A stretch of 22,255 bases of DNA, taken from the NCBI GenBank assembly GCA_014925825.1, contig JACGCK010000459.1:1-22255 (forward strand), given 5' to 3'. A program made the translations under genes and the position numbers. The notes beneath the pieces are model-generated. The model worked only from the letters and a program-made list of their open reading frames with translations. It did not search any database and had not been told where the DNA came from. This DNA is from Pholiota molesta (Eukaryota; Basidiomycota; Agaricomycetes; Agaricales; Strophariaceae). Shown here piece by piece: positions 1-9,694 of this stretch. How positions within the stretch are numbered: position 1 is the first letter of the stretch; every line of letters begins with the position of its first letter.

Positions 1-2581
1 CGGGGCGGATGCCGCGCCCCGCCGCGGCTGCGCCTCCCACTCCCGGGCCTGCTGGCGCTGCGCCTGCGATACCCTGACCCGCGCCCGGACCTGCCCACCC
101 CACCCACGCCCGCCGCGCCTGGCCCTCCGCCACCCCCCGGGCGCGGCGCGGCATGCGCGACGCCCCAGCAGATGCCCATTCGGCGGTTGCGGTTGCGGCG
201 GCGGTGCGCCCCCCGTCGCGGCGGGCATGCCGCCCATAAGCCCGCCGGGATGCGGGTGCGCATGCACCCGCCCGCGCCGCCCATCGGATGCATGTTCATG
301 CCCGGCATCATCGCCGCGCGAACGCGCCCATGCCGTGCATCGGCACCGCGCCCGGCTGGGGCACCGCGCGCATGCCCGTCTGCGTGAGCGGGGTGCTGCG
401 AGTGCGGACGGGCCGGAGGAGAGCGGGTGCGCGCCCGGGGTGGCGGCGGCGCCGTTGGGCGCGCTGGGCCCGGCGCGCCGCCGCCGACCGAGGAAGACGA
501 GGAGGACGAGGAGGCGGAGACGCCCGGGGGCGGTGGCGCGCCGCCCGGGTGCTGCTGTGTGTGCTGCGGGCCGCCGACGCCTGGCCCCGCCCCGGGGATG
601 GGCGTGGGCCCCGCGCGCGGCGTTCTGCTGGCCTGTGAGGGCGGCCGTTGCGGCTGCGACTGCGGGCGCGAGGGGTGCATCACGGGCGTGCCCATCCGCA
701 CGTCGTTCCCAGGTGGAGAGCCGTGCTGTTGTTGCTGCTGTTGCTGGGCGTGCTGTTGCTGGGCATGCTGTTGCTGTGCGTGCTGGTGCTGGGCGTGTTG
801 CTGCTGTTGCGACATATGCGGCGTCCCGAGCTGGTGTGGAGGGTGTGCGTGGGCGTGCGACGGGTGGTGTGGTTGTTGCCCGTGTTGCCCGTGTTGTTGT
901 TGCTGATTCATGGCGTGCTGGTGCTGGGCCGCCTGCGCGTTTATCTGGTGCTGGTGATGCGCCGCCTGTTGCGAAGCAAGCGCTTGTTGGTGTGCTTGCT
1001 GCGGCGTTTGAGCGCCAGGGTTGGAATTTGTCGCGTGCGAGGGCGGCCGCGGCGGGGGCATCGAGAAGTACGGCTCATTATTTCCCGCATTCGGGTTTCC
1101 GCCGCCGTTGGTCGCATTGCCGCCTCCATTTGCAGCATTCGATGATGTTCCATTGGTATTCCCCCGCCATTGCTGTTATTCGCACCTGCGTTCATCATCT
1201 CGTACGCTTGCGCCGGAGTATTGAGGAAGGCCGTCCGGTTGGGTGTTCCTCCTTGCGCGACACCGTCGTTCCCTGTGACCCCCACCATTCCCATCTGCGG
1301 CGTCGATGGCCCCCCAAACGGACCAGAACCATACATCCCCGCCGCTCCAACTCCACCTCCAACCGCGCCTGGTCCTCCTGGTCCTCCGCCCATGCTGCCA
1401 GGTCGCCCAGAGTTGTACATTCCCATCGCCATCGCGGCATTATCTGGCGTCATCCGCGGCGTGCGCTGCGGGTGGTGCGCGGGCGGCATGCCGTTATTTT
1501 GGGGTGGCATGCCCATTGATCCAGTGGAAGATGAAGGGGGCATGCCAAGAGGGTTGGTCGATGAGGGAGGCGGCTGCATGCCCATCATGGTGTGGCCTGG
1601 GGAAGGGGTGGGGCCGATGTTCATGGGTGGGTTGAACACCCCGCCCATGCTCATGCTTAGGGTGTGTGTGTTGGCGTGCGGGGCATACGGGTTGGGATGG
1701 GGGTGCTGGTGGGTGGGAGGCATGGCACCGGGCCGCGGCGAAGGCGCTCCTGTGCGTTGTCGAGGGGACACGGAGGGCACGGTGCCGACGCCATGATGCG
1801 GAGGCGGCATGCCCATGCCCATGCCCCCGATGGCGCCTAGGGCGGAGGGATGGAGGCTTGATGGCGTTGGGGGCTGTGAGAGGGAGGCCATGATCTGGCT
1901 TTGGGCGGAGGGTGTGCGTGCGATGCCGCCGCCGCCAAGCCCGCCGCCGGAGGGCTGCCCTCGCAGCAGGCCCATGTCGGGTGTGGCCATGCCCGGATGC
2001 ATCCCCAGCATATGGGCCTGCTGGGCCTGGGCTTGTGCTTGTGCTTGAACCTGCTGTTGATGATGTTGCTGCTGTTGCATTCGTAGCTGCTGCTGCTGTG
2101 CCTGCTGTTGGTTTTGTGCAGCCTGCTGCTGGTGCTGCTGGTGCTGATGCTGTTGTTGTTGTTGTTGTTGTTGCTGATGTTGGAGCGCCTGCTGTGGATT
2201 CTGTGGCTGGCCCTGCCGCAGCGGTAGGGTAGTCTGAGGGCCCAGGCCACCCATGCCCATAGGCATGCCACCTGCGACGCCCACGCCGACAGCGGGGGAC
2301 ATGCCGCCGAGCATACTCATGTGCGGCTGCGATGGGGCACGCCTGACGCCGCCAGGGCCTGGCGGGGGCTGCTGGGGCCCGCCCATGAGGCCTGGGAAGG
2401 AGGCGACGGCGGCTGAGGGGTTGGGCGGGGGTGGGGGGCGGGCGATGATGCTGGTGCGGGGCTGGGGTGGTGGATAAGGGGCGCGGTTTTGCTGGGGGCC
2501 TGCGAGGATGCCCATGGGCTGTGAGGGAAAGGGCTGCTGCTGGATGTTGGGCTGCATGCTCTGGCGCACAGGGCCGTTCAT
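1..2581 (-). CDS. Gln/Pro/Met/Gly-rich low-complexity protein, 3' end cut by window edge, one apparent frameshift
   Basis: Starts at the ATG at 2581-2579 in a good context (gccgccATGA). One frame runs from there to a stop at 941-943, but coding character switches near 1161-1165 to a frame that stays open to the window edge. The product is rich in Pro, Gly and Met, with a Gln tract over about 2040-2190, an Asn/Gly-rich centre, and beyond the frame change a Gln/His/Ala tract (about 720-1000) and a Ser run (about 490-530). No folded domain is visible; any such domain would lie past the left edge. This composition is typical of fungal transcription co-regulators (SWI/SNF, Mediator or Flo8/Mss11-like subunits), but that is inference from composition and I cannot name the family. 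The long plus-strand open frames opposite are shadows of GC-rich coding DNA. It is transcribed divergently from IMP3. Confidence 0.7.
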
Positions 2582-2633
2582 GGCGGCGGGAGGAGAGCCA
2601 GACAGAACACGTGGCTTTCTTTCTCAAACCACC
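2582..2633. promoter_or_regulatory. 52-bp divergent intergenic region between the Gln-rich gene and IMP3
   Basis: This is all the DNA between the two opposed start codons. It holds Kozak-like sequence on both sides (gccgcc before the minus ATG, caaaccacc before the plus ATG) and no visible TATA box. At least part of each promoter or 5' leader must therefore lie inside the other gene, or the two share one bidirectional initiation region. Confidence 0.6.
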
Positions 2634-3440
2634 ATGGTCCGCAATCTCAAGTTCCACGAACAGAAGCTCCTCAAAAAAGTCGACTTTCTCAATGTATGTA
2701 TCCCTTTCTCCCTCGCTGCCCATGCTCATTGTCCGCAGTGGAAGCAAGATGCAAATCTCAGAGAAATCAAGGTCATGCGCCGGTACCACATCCAGGACCG
2801 CGAAGACTACCACAAGTCCGTGCTTTTGCCGTTTCGTCTTTTCCCCGTCTCATCTACGTAGATACAACAAGCTCTGCGGCTCGCTGCGCTCCTATGCCCA
2901 CCGCCTCTCGCTCCTCCCTGCCCAGGACCCCTTCCGCTCACGGATGGAGGACCAGCTGCTCTCCAAGCTCTACGACATGGGCGTCCTCAACACCTCCGCC
3001 AAGCTCTCTGACATCGAGAACAAGCTCACCGTCGCCGCCTTCTGTCGCCGCCGCCTCGCCGTTTTCATGTGCATGTCCAAGATGGCCGAGACCGTTAGCG
3101 CTGTGCGTTGAAAAAAAAATTACTCTGGCGACTATTCCTTATCACGTTTTTTTTTTCATAGGCGGTGAAGTTTATCGAGCAGGGACATGTCCGCGTGGGT
3201 CCCGATACGGTGACCGATCCTGCATATCTAGTGACAAGGTGCGTCCCTGCTGCCTGACCGTCTACCCTGCTCATCGTTCCCGCAGACACATGGAGGACTT
3301 TGTGACGTGGGTCGACACCTCCAAGCTCAAGCGCACCATCATGCAGTACAACGACGAGGTGAGTTCCTGGCTTTCCCTCTTTTCTTTTTTCATGTTGGTT
3401 GATGATCTTTGTTCAGTTGGACGACTTCGATCTGCTATGA
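2634..3440 (+). CDS. IMP3: IMP3, U3 small nucleolar ribonucleoprotein (SSU processome) protein
   Basis: Six exons: 2634-2693, 2739-2815, 2862-3102, 3162-3238, 3286-3358, 3417-3440, giving 183 residues, the length of yeast Imp3 as I know it. The introns are 45-59 nt, all GT-AG. The product starts [20 protein letters not shown] and carries the family blocks [48 protein letters not shown] and MEDFVTWVD, ending DDFDLL. The block with [11 protein letters not shown] belongs to an S4-type RNA-binding domain. Imp3 is a nucleolar protein that acts with Mpp10 and Imp4 to promote U3 snoRNA pairing with pre-rRNA for 18S maturation. The last coding exon is only 24 nt. The ATG context is CACCATGG. The start lies 52 bp from that of the divergent Gln-rich gene, so the promoter must be very short or overlap that gene. 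High confidence. Confidence 0.95.
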
Positions 3441-4186
3441 CCGCCATCAGCATCACGATCTTCGTCCTCCTGTCCAGTCTTCCCTCTTCCTTTCGCCATC
3501 GCCATCACGATCGTATACGACCATTTTTCAGGATTTACTGATACACCAAAAGTACACCACCGACGACGTCGCGAACCCGAATCTGACGCAGTTAGTCTGG
3601 ACTCGGAATACACTCTGTACCTGTAACTATAATGTGTACCACATACACCGGCATCTAAATCTTCATTGGAACCTGTGCGCGGTATTTGCTATACAGCTCC
3701 GAGGTAAGTGCATGGATGGGCTGATGTTGGGATGGTTATTTTTGGATCTCAGCATGAGGAGATGGGGATGCTGTTTTGAACACCTTGTTCGAGGCTACGT
3801 TGCTTGATCCGTGACCTCGGGTAAGCACCAGGCCGACGGGCGCTTATGTTCAGTTGGCCAGAATCTGCCAGAATCTGCCAGAGTCGATTGAGTGCAACAC
3901 CTATATCCTATGAAGCGAAACATGGTGCCATACCTACCCTATCACCATCACAAATAGGTAGCTTTGCCAAAATGCCCAAATCTCGGCTAATAATCTCCAC
4001 GGCTTTGAATTGCATTAATGAATTTTGCTCTTTTCATCGAATCTAACTGCATATGTCGTATCTGCATTAAACATCAAAACAACTCTATCGCTTTTGCATC
4101 TGCGCTGTGTTCCAATGATTTACGCTATTGGCCAAGTAAAGTGTGTGTCGGTGCCAGGATTTACATTAGGCGCCCGTCTCACAGAG
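3441..4186. other. Intergenic region between convergent IMP3 and chitinase genes
   Basis: About 750 bp that should hold the 3' UTRs of both neighbours. The only open frames are short and without recognisable family similarity (for example 3409-3807 plus, which overlaps the IMP3 3' end). A short tandem repeat lies at 3857-3882. I see no RNA gene or mobile element. Confidence 0.5.
3857..3882. repeat. Short tandem repeat, 10-nt unit gccagaatct, about 2.6 copies
   Basis: Two exact copies of gccagaatct at 3857-3866 and 3867-3876, followed by a partial copy (gccaga) that then diverges. It lies in the IMP3/chitinase intergenic DNA and is probably a slippage product with no evident function. Confidence 0.7.
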
Positions 4187-5732
4187 CTACAGAACGCAAA
4201 GCCCCGCCGCGGTTCGAATAGAGTTTGAAAGAATATTATTGAAATCACCCCCGGCCTCCCACATGGCGAATCCTCTCAGACCCTGTGTCTTGATGAAGTT
4301 GCCCTTCGCGGCAAATGACTTGAAGGAATGAGCGAAAGTTTGCGGCTTTGCCGAATTATCAAACACATACCTGAGCATTGTCAAATGACACCATGATCTC
4401 CGTTGTGGAATTGTAAACGTACGGCTGGAGAGATACGTCAACTTCCTCCAAACAACCAAGGATATCAGTCGACTTACCGTCTGACTGCAGGTATCAAATC
4501 TGTAGGCAATGTTCGCCTGCGGCGTGCCATCCGCATCCAAGTAGCCCAGCCGGACCAGCCCCCAGAAGTCTATATCTCCACCCGCAGCTTCTGGATTCCC
4601 GCACTCATCGACCCCCGCCGCGTCGTCCCACGCGTCGCCCGCCGGATGCGCGCCCGCATCGAACCCCGGGAACGGCACCAGCACGCCCCCCGCGCCGCCG
4701 CCGGGCCCAAACGCGCCCGCGGCGGGGACCCGGTACGCATGCCCGTACGCCGCCACCCCCAGCACGATCTGGCTGCGCGGCACCCCCGCGTCCCGCCACG
4801 CTCGCACGGCGGACACCGCGGAGCCGGCCTGGCTCTGCGCGGGGGCGCAGGTGTCGTTCAGGGGCGCGTTCGGGCCCACGGTCGGGCTCCAGGGCCCCCA
4901 GATGTCGTAGTTCATGACGGCGATCCAGTCGAGCACGTCGCTGAACCCAGACGCGTCCGCGATGGGGGCGCCGTGCGGGCCCGCGAAAGGGGCCGTGCCG
5001 ACTGCCGCGGTGAGGAGCAGCGTCGCGCCTAGAGGGTCCGCCCGGAGCGCTTGGAGGAAGGCCAGGAAGTGCGCGGTGTCCTTGGCGCTGACGGCGTTGC
5101 AGCCGATGCCCTGGGCGGCAGGCGATTCCCAGCTGGATGGGACGCGTTAGTCGGGGAGAATGCGGCGGTGAAGGGGGTTGGTGTACTCAAAGTCGATGCC
5201 GTCTAGGGCGTACGTCTGCGCGAAGGTCGTGACGGTTTTCACGAATGCAGTCCTGTTCTGTGCGGATCCGACGTGGGTAGAGAAGAAGCGAGAGCCAGTC
5301 CAGCCTCCGATAGACACAAGAGCTTTGACTCCCTAGCATCAATTTTTAAAGATTTATTAAATGAAGGGTGCGAATGCCCTTACGTTGTTGTGGGCTTCAG
5401 ACACGAATTGTGGCAAAAGTGATGGGTCTGAGCCGCTCAAATTAAGAGTGTGTACATCTGGTGTAGTCTCCCTAGATGTACGGTCGTTGGTATCAGTCAT
5501 GAAAGATAGATTAGAAAATGGGCTCTGTCGCTCACGCAAAAGCATAAGTAAGGTGCGTGTACTTTGACCAGCTAACATCAGAGAGAGGGAATCCAGCATC
5601 TGCATGCCATCCTGCATACCACGCAGCAGCTACTGTATTTCCTCCTGCTTTTGGAGGCAATCGTTGGAAACCACATGCAGTGGAGAAGCCCAGAAAGAGA
5701 TAACAGAGCTTCCACATGGTGGATGTATGCAT
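4187..5732 (-). CDS. Secreted GH18 family chitinase
   Basis: Six exons on the minus strand: 5732-5536, 5471-5384, 5332-5187, 5132-4478, 4424-4371, 4318-4187; the introns are 51-64 nt, all GT-AG. The product is 423 residues. The N-terminus has a hydrophobic signal-peptide core (WKLCYLFLGFSTACG). Residue landmarks are YAGWHAD (first strand), SIGGW at 102-106, the catalytic DGIDFDWE at 139-146 (full DxxDxDxE with the acid/base Glu at 146; the junction of exons 3 and 4 falls inside it), MNYD at 217-220, and a late GFAMWEAGGD carrying the conserved Trp. GH18 enzymes hydrolyse beta-1,4 N-acetylglucosamine links in chitin with retention, by substrate assistance; here the likely roles are wall remodelling or nutrient recovery outside the cell. 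No chitin-binding module is seen. The ATG at 5717 (CACCATGTGG) is a plausible alternative start with a stronger context, removing five residues. The large fourth exon is much more GC-rich than the rest. Confidence 0.93.
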
Positions 5733-5818
5733 GGTTTGTGCGATTCGAGAAGGCCAGGCCGAGATATAGCAGGGAGCTGACGAATAGTGACGCATCCGAC
5801 TGAGCTCCGTTGACCCAG

Positions 5819-5826
5819 CTATATAT
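5819..5826 (-). promoter_or_regulatory. TATA-like box upstream of the chitinase gene
   Basis: Read on the minus strand the sequence is GATATATAG, about 87 bp before the ATG at 5732. A TATA box here would place initiation near 5790 and a leader of roughly 60 nt, consistent with an inducible secreted-enzyme gene. Position and motif only; no transcript evidence. Confidence 0.5.
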
Positions 5827-6414
5827 CGCAGCGCAGGGTTTTAAATAACCATGCAGGCATGTGGTGAAGAATATGCCAGATGCCTGGTGATCATCCTAAG
5901 AAGCACTTTATTGTTTCGAGGATAGAAGGATGCTAGTTCAGGTGAACTGGGTGCCAACACGGCCAGTGATGCAACAGGGTACATGCTGAGTAGGTGGAAT
6001 GCGGCGCCGTCAGAGGTGGAGATGGCGTTTAGAGAATGACATTGTTGGCTCCCTTGGACGATTATTTACCGGCACTAAGCATCTGCAGAGCTAGTGAAGA
6101 GCATACCGATTAAGATGCGTGTTCTGCTTGAGACGTTGTAAACCCATCAAAATTGCCCCGAACAAATAAGGACTTCGTATTGCGGGCGCCTCTATTCAAA
6201 GAGACGCGCGTCTAAAAAACAAGGGAAAAACAATCCAATTCCAACTTGCGAGGCGCTTAATGTGAAGCAATGGACCTTTCGCGAGACTGTGTAACTAGAG
6301 TGTGTTACAGAACCCTGTGAACTGTACATGAATATGTTGGGCAAACCTATGACGATTATCGCTGGCGCAAAAGTGGCTGACATCTGCCAACTCAAATGTC
6401 TCAGATAATATCTG
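5827..6414. other. Intergenic region between divergent chitinase and nucleotidyltransferase-like genes
   Basis: About 590 bp upstream of both genes, expected to contain their regulatory DNA. The short open frames here (for example 6192-6455 minus) show no family similarity and no splice-supported extension. I identify no specific binding site. Confidence 0.45.
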
Positions 6415-6423
6415 GTATATAAC
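6415..6423 (+). promoter_or_regulatory. TATA-like box upstream of the orphan gene
   Basis: The sequence gtatataac lies 41 bp before the ATG at 6464. If used, it implies a leader of only about 10-20 nt and supports 6464 as the first usable start. The ATG at 6428 lies closer to the box than initiation would normally fall. Confidence 0.4.
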
Positions 6424-6463
6424 AACATGAATTCTTCGATATATTTTCTGATCACTATCTTCT

Positions 6464-7306
6464 ATGTCGTCGCCAACGACCCACAATAACATTCGTGCGT
6501 TTCTTACTTTCCACATTTACGCTACCTGTTCATGTAAATTAGAACATCCACCAACCTCCCGAAATGTTCTGGATGTTCTTTCACGGATTTGTGATGCCTA
6601 CAATCTAGGATCGGTCACAGACCTACTCAAAATCATGGAAACGACCCACACTGTTATCTCGGGTTCATGGGCTCTTTACGCATTATTTCCAGATGCCTTC
6701 ATCCCGGGGGACTTGGATCTCTACACTTCCAATCCAAAAAAGCAGCTCTTTACCCCACTGATTAGATATTTGATTCCTCGAGGATATACAATTGCGTCCC
6801 TCGAGGACGAGAACTATATAGCCGCTCAGGTTGATCTCGAAGCCGCAGATATCGGCAACATCATGAAACTCTCGAAAAAGAATATCAATGATACTCGCAG
6901 ACATATCAACATCATCACCTCTCGCTCCCAAGTCCAGATTCGCCCAATTTTCCGTTTCCACAGCACTGTGGTCATGAATTTTATCGCGTCGTATGGTCTG
7001 GTTTGTCTCTATCCAGAACTCACTTTACATCGGCGAGGACTTATCAATGATCCCGCCCCTTCACCTCACGTTAGCGAGTGTATTAACAAGTATCGCAAGC
7101 GAGGATTCGATATGCGGCCTAATTTGGAGGCATGGGATAACACACATGTCTGCAGCCACAGCCCGGATTGCCCCTTTCAAAATCGACGTCTCCTCGATGA
7201 TTCCGTTCTCTTCGTACCCTTTGAAGAGGGCCGTGCCCTTGCAGATTTCACCGAAGACAATAGATGCATTTTACGCGTGCCCTGTTATTATTCTTCTGAA
7301 GGCTAA
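6464..7306 (+). CDS. Intronless orphan with nucleotidyltransferase-like signature
   Basis: A single exon of 280 residues in a region where most genes have many introns. The pattern SGSWALYALF (66-75) followed by PGDLDLY (81-87) matches the nucleotidyltransferase-fold signature: a GS motif after the first strand and a DxD metal-binding pair, here D83 and D85. A third carboxylate cannot be assigned by eye. A segment near residues 215-240 has Cys and His residues (HVCSHSPDCP) and could bind a metal. The upstream part (about 34-62, DVLSRICDAYNLGSVTDLL) reads as helical coding sequence, supporting the start at 6464 over the Met at 58. There is no signal peptide or membrane segment. From general knowledge, stand-alone proteins of this type occur as uncharacterised, often multicopy genes in mushrooms; substrate and role are unknown. 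Activity is inference. Confidence 0.7.
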   Translation: MSSPTTHNNIRAFLTFHIYATCSCKLEHPPTSRNVLDVLSRICDAYNLGSVTDLLKIMETTHTVISGSWALYALFPDAFIPGDLDLYTSNPKKQLFTPLIRYLIPRGYTIASLEDENYIAAQVDLEAADIGNIMKLSKKNINDTRRHINIITSRSQVQIRPIFRFHSTVVMNFIASYGLVCLYPELTLHRRGLINDPAPSPHVSECINKYRKRGFDMRPNLEAWDNTHVCSHSPDCPFQNRRLLDDSVLFVPFEEGRALADFTEDNRCILRVPCYYSSEG

Positions 7307-9694
7307 ATCTAATGACTGTTGAATGACTGTGAGGCCATTACAAGGACTTGTATTTGTTGGGTATGAATATAGATTTGTAAATCCTCATTCCTTTTAGTTA
7401 AGCTCTGCGATGGTTGTTTTGCGGCACAAGGCTTCAACAAAATTCAGCCTTGCACTACGGGACTTGGTAAGATTAATGGTGAATGCAGCATGCGCGGGAT
7501 AGCGCATACTGGTTAGAGAGGTCAGCTCCTAGATACCGAATGTAGAACTCCAAGAACTAGATCGAAGCCCGACACGCCACGGTCTTTGAGCCATTCCCTG
7601 GCTTGTATTGCAGGTGTCGACTTACCATTCTTCTTCAGAGCTAGATTAATCCTAACATTTGGATTAGGTTCGTATAACGTGAACATCAGTGTACCCTTGT
7701 CACAGTCATATGGAGTTCTTCGTTACCAATGAGGAAAATAATCATACGAGGATTTCGGTAGGGTGATTAGAGATGGGGGGCAAAGGCGTATCTTTGGAAA
7801 TTGTAAACTGTTAAAATGGAGGCAGAATCACATCGTCCGATAGCTTCATCATCAAATGACGAGCATCCTCGGTCGATAGATCGTCGTTGACATAGAGCGG
7901 GAAATGCATTCTTACTGAATGGCGTACAGATAATTAGACCATCCGAAGCCATGTCAAGTTGGTTCGAATGAGAAACAATGATCACGGCGTGGAAGTGTTG
8001 GTTGCTTCGCAGGTTGAAGTGGCTAAATGTAGTGAATAATAGCTGCGCCAATTTATTTGAGAGGAGTGTAAAGGGACGGGGCGAAATATGAGAAGGATGT
8101 GAGTCAATTGAGACATCTGCTGAACATATACATACTTCTTAGGGCCACAGTTGCACTGGTGGCACTTCAAGATGGCTTTTAAAAGCCCGTATTCGTTGTT
8201 CGTTTTCGAGGTCGCCGTGGGTTGAGGGAAGATAGCCTGTGGGCCTGCTCAGAGCCGCTGATTATAGAAAGTAAACTGCCTGGAAACAATTTTGACCAAA
8301 AGCCTTAGGATATGTCGCTATCTAGGGGGAAAGTTTTGTCTCGACTCCAGAACGTTGTGACGAATATGGCATTGAGCCGGGGGTTTTCTACCCATGTAGA
8401 CTGGGTTCGAGTCTAGCGGAAACTCTTCACGACGTTGATCATCAATAATGGCTGCTCAAAGAAGACAGATCAATGGTGAAATCAACATAGAATGAATGCA
8501 GAACTACTCATGTTCCAGGATGTATGGAAACCATTCTAAGCCCGCAAAGGCGCCTGCATGGATCCGGATTCGTAAGAAGGGAGGGCAGTCAGGAGTGGCT
8601 AAGAAGTGGATACGCCTTAGACGCTCTATGCCGCGTCAAGTTGGACCGACTGCCCAAGACGGTATCCCCTAGATATGCACCATGGTTAGCCAACTTGTGC
8701 GCCTTTAATTCCTTGTTGCGCATCATTTCGCCCTTGGAACTATGAAGAAGGCCGCCGTGGACATATCGCACCAGTACTAGCGTGTGCCGGTCTTCTGTCG
8801 GCTCGTCACAAAGGCAACGAGGTGTGGCAATGTCGACTCATTATGGATGATAGAAATATCAGGTGGTATTGACGGCGGAGCATGAAAGAAATGGCTTTCG
8901 GATTTGGAGAACGTGCGTGGCAAGTGCGTGGATAGGAGGAAACGGAATTCTGGGTGAGTGTCGCCGTTGTGAGGCTGCTAAAATGGATAACGAGGAGCAG
9001 ATTAATATTCGTGAGCGTCCCTTGCGTGCAGGAGACTTGGATATATGCCCACAAAAGATCCTTTATCATTCGTTTGCAAAGATTCCTTTCGAATGGCGAG
9101 ATACAGAGGAAAGAGTCAAAACGTGAATAAGCAGAGGGAAAGGTCTATCAGATCCGTGAATTACTCGCTGATATCTGAACTTTCGATCCAATGAAGCAAG
9201 TCTCCAGATTTTGAAGAACCAGACAAATGCACGAGAAATTCGCCTTCAAGATGGCCGGGAGCGTCTGCAAACGGCCTGCGTTCAATCGGAAGGCTTCCAA
9301 TTCACAACTTCCATATCAAGAACATTCCCGTCCGCTTGTGTCAAATTTGATTGTCGTTCTCTGACCTGACAGAGTTGGATAGAATTGCGAGTTAGTACAT
9401 GAGTTGGAATGGGAGCCTATGGGAGCAGTGAGGAGAAATGAGATTTGCCTTACTAGGGGAATGATCGTGGGGGGAATTGACCATGTTCGCGTAACGGAGT
9501 TACAGTCGTGTTGTCAAACATAACAAAGTCTTGATCATCTTCACTACCACCACATTCTCTTCATTCTCTTTTCTCTAGACAGGCTTCAAGTCGTACAACC
9601 CCGGCTGCAAAGCCGTCTGGCCTCAGCTGGCAAGCCCTCCTCTTAGCACTCACGCTTACTCGACGTTTCTCCGTTACCCTGAACCTCAGCCACC
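7307..9694. other. Gene-poor interval with no secure gene
   Basis: About 2.4 kb between the orphan gene and the kinesin. Short open frames occur on both strands (for example 8524-8745 and 8863-9126 plus) but none shows a family motif or a convincing exon chain. The part near 7522-8215 has coding-like pieces on the minus strand, listed separately. The last 150 bp before 9695 is pyrimidine-rich (runs such as ttctcttcattctctttt), typical of a fungal core promoter, and should be the kinesin promoter and leader. Confidence 0.5.
7522..8215 (-). pseudogene. Possible remnant or unrecognised spliced gene
   Basis: Several minus-strand pieces look coding but do not join cleanly. From upstream: a piece ending near 8132 (GDLENEQRIRAFKSHLE); a piece from about 8046 down, after an acceptor-like ggcgcag (FTTFSHFNLRSNQHFHAVII, continuing to IICTPF); a piece near 7800-7905 in another frame (FPLYVNDDLSTEDARHLMM); and a piece ending at 7522-7524 (LMFTLYEPNPNVRINLALKK, followed by a strong donor-like G|GTAAGT that can also be read through to the stop). 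In-frame stops separate some pieces. It may be a decayed gene or one whose splicing I cannot solve. I recognise no family. Confidence 0.2.

Noticed and set aside
227..1519. Long plus-strand open frame of 430 codons, and other plus-strand frames opposite the Gln-rich gene
   Set aside because: The Arg/Ala/Val-rich and Leu-rich translations are the expected antisense shadows of GC-rich and CAG/CAA-repeat coding DNA on the minus strand.
3540..3720. A plus-strand stretch reading NPNLTQLVW...CTCNYN, faintly like the CAP/PR-1 domain
   Set aside because: Only a few residues agree, no other CAP motif or exon chain surrounds it, and it sits in the IMP3 3' region.
4403..5032. Plus-strand 209-codon open frame
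   Set aside because: It lies opposite the GC-rich fourth exon of a clearly conserved chitinase; its Arg/Pro-rich translation is a shadow.
7490..7580. Another tRNA-like spacing (tggttagagagg ... gatcgaagcc)
   Set aside because: No acceptor or T-stem pairing, so it is treated as chance; part of it also overlaps a minus-strand open frame.
8360..8420. tRNA-like signals: a B-box-like gggttcgagtcta, an A-box-like tggcattgagccgg, and a 6-bp hairpin tagact/agtcta
   Set aside because: The T-arm stem does not pair in the tRNA register, there is no matching acceptor stem, and the anticodon stem has only three pairs. At most a degenerate tRNA-derived fragment.
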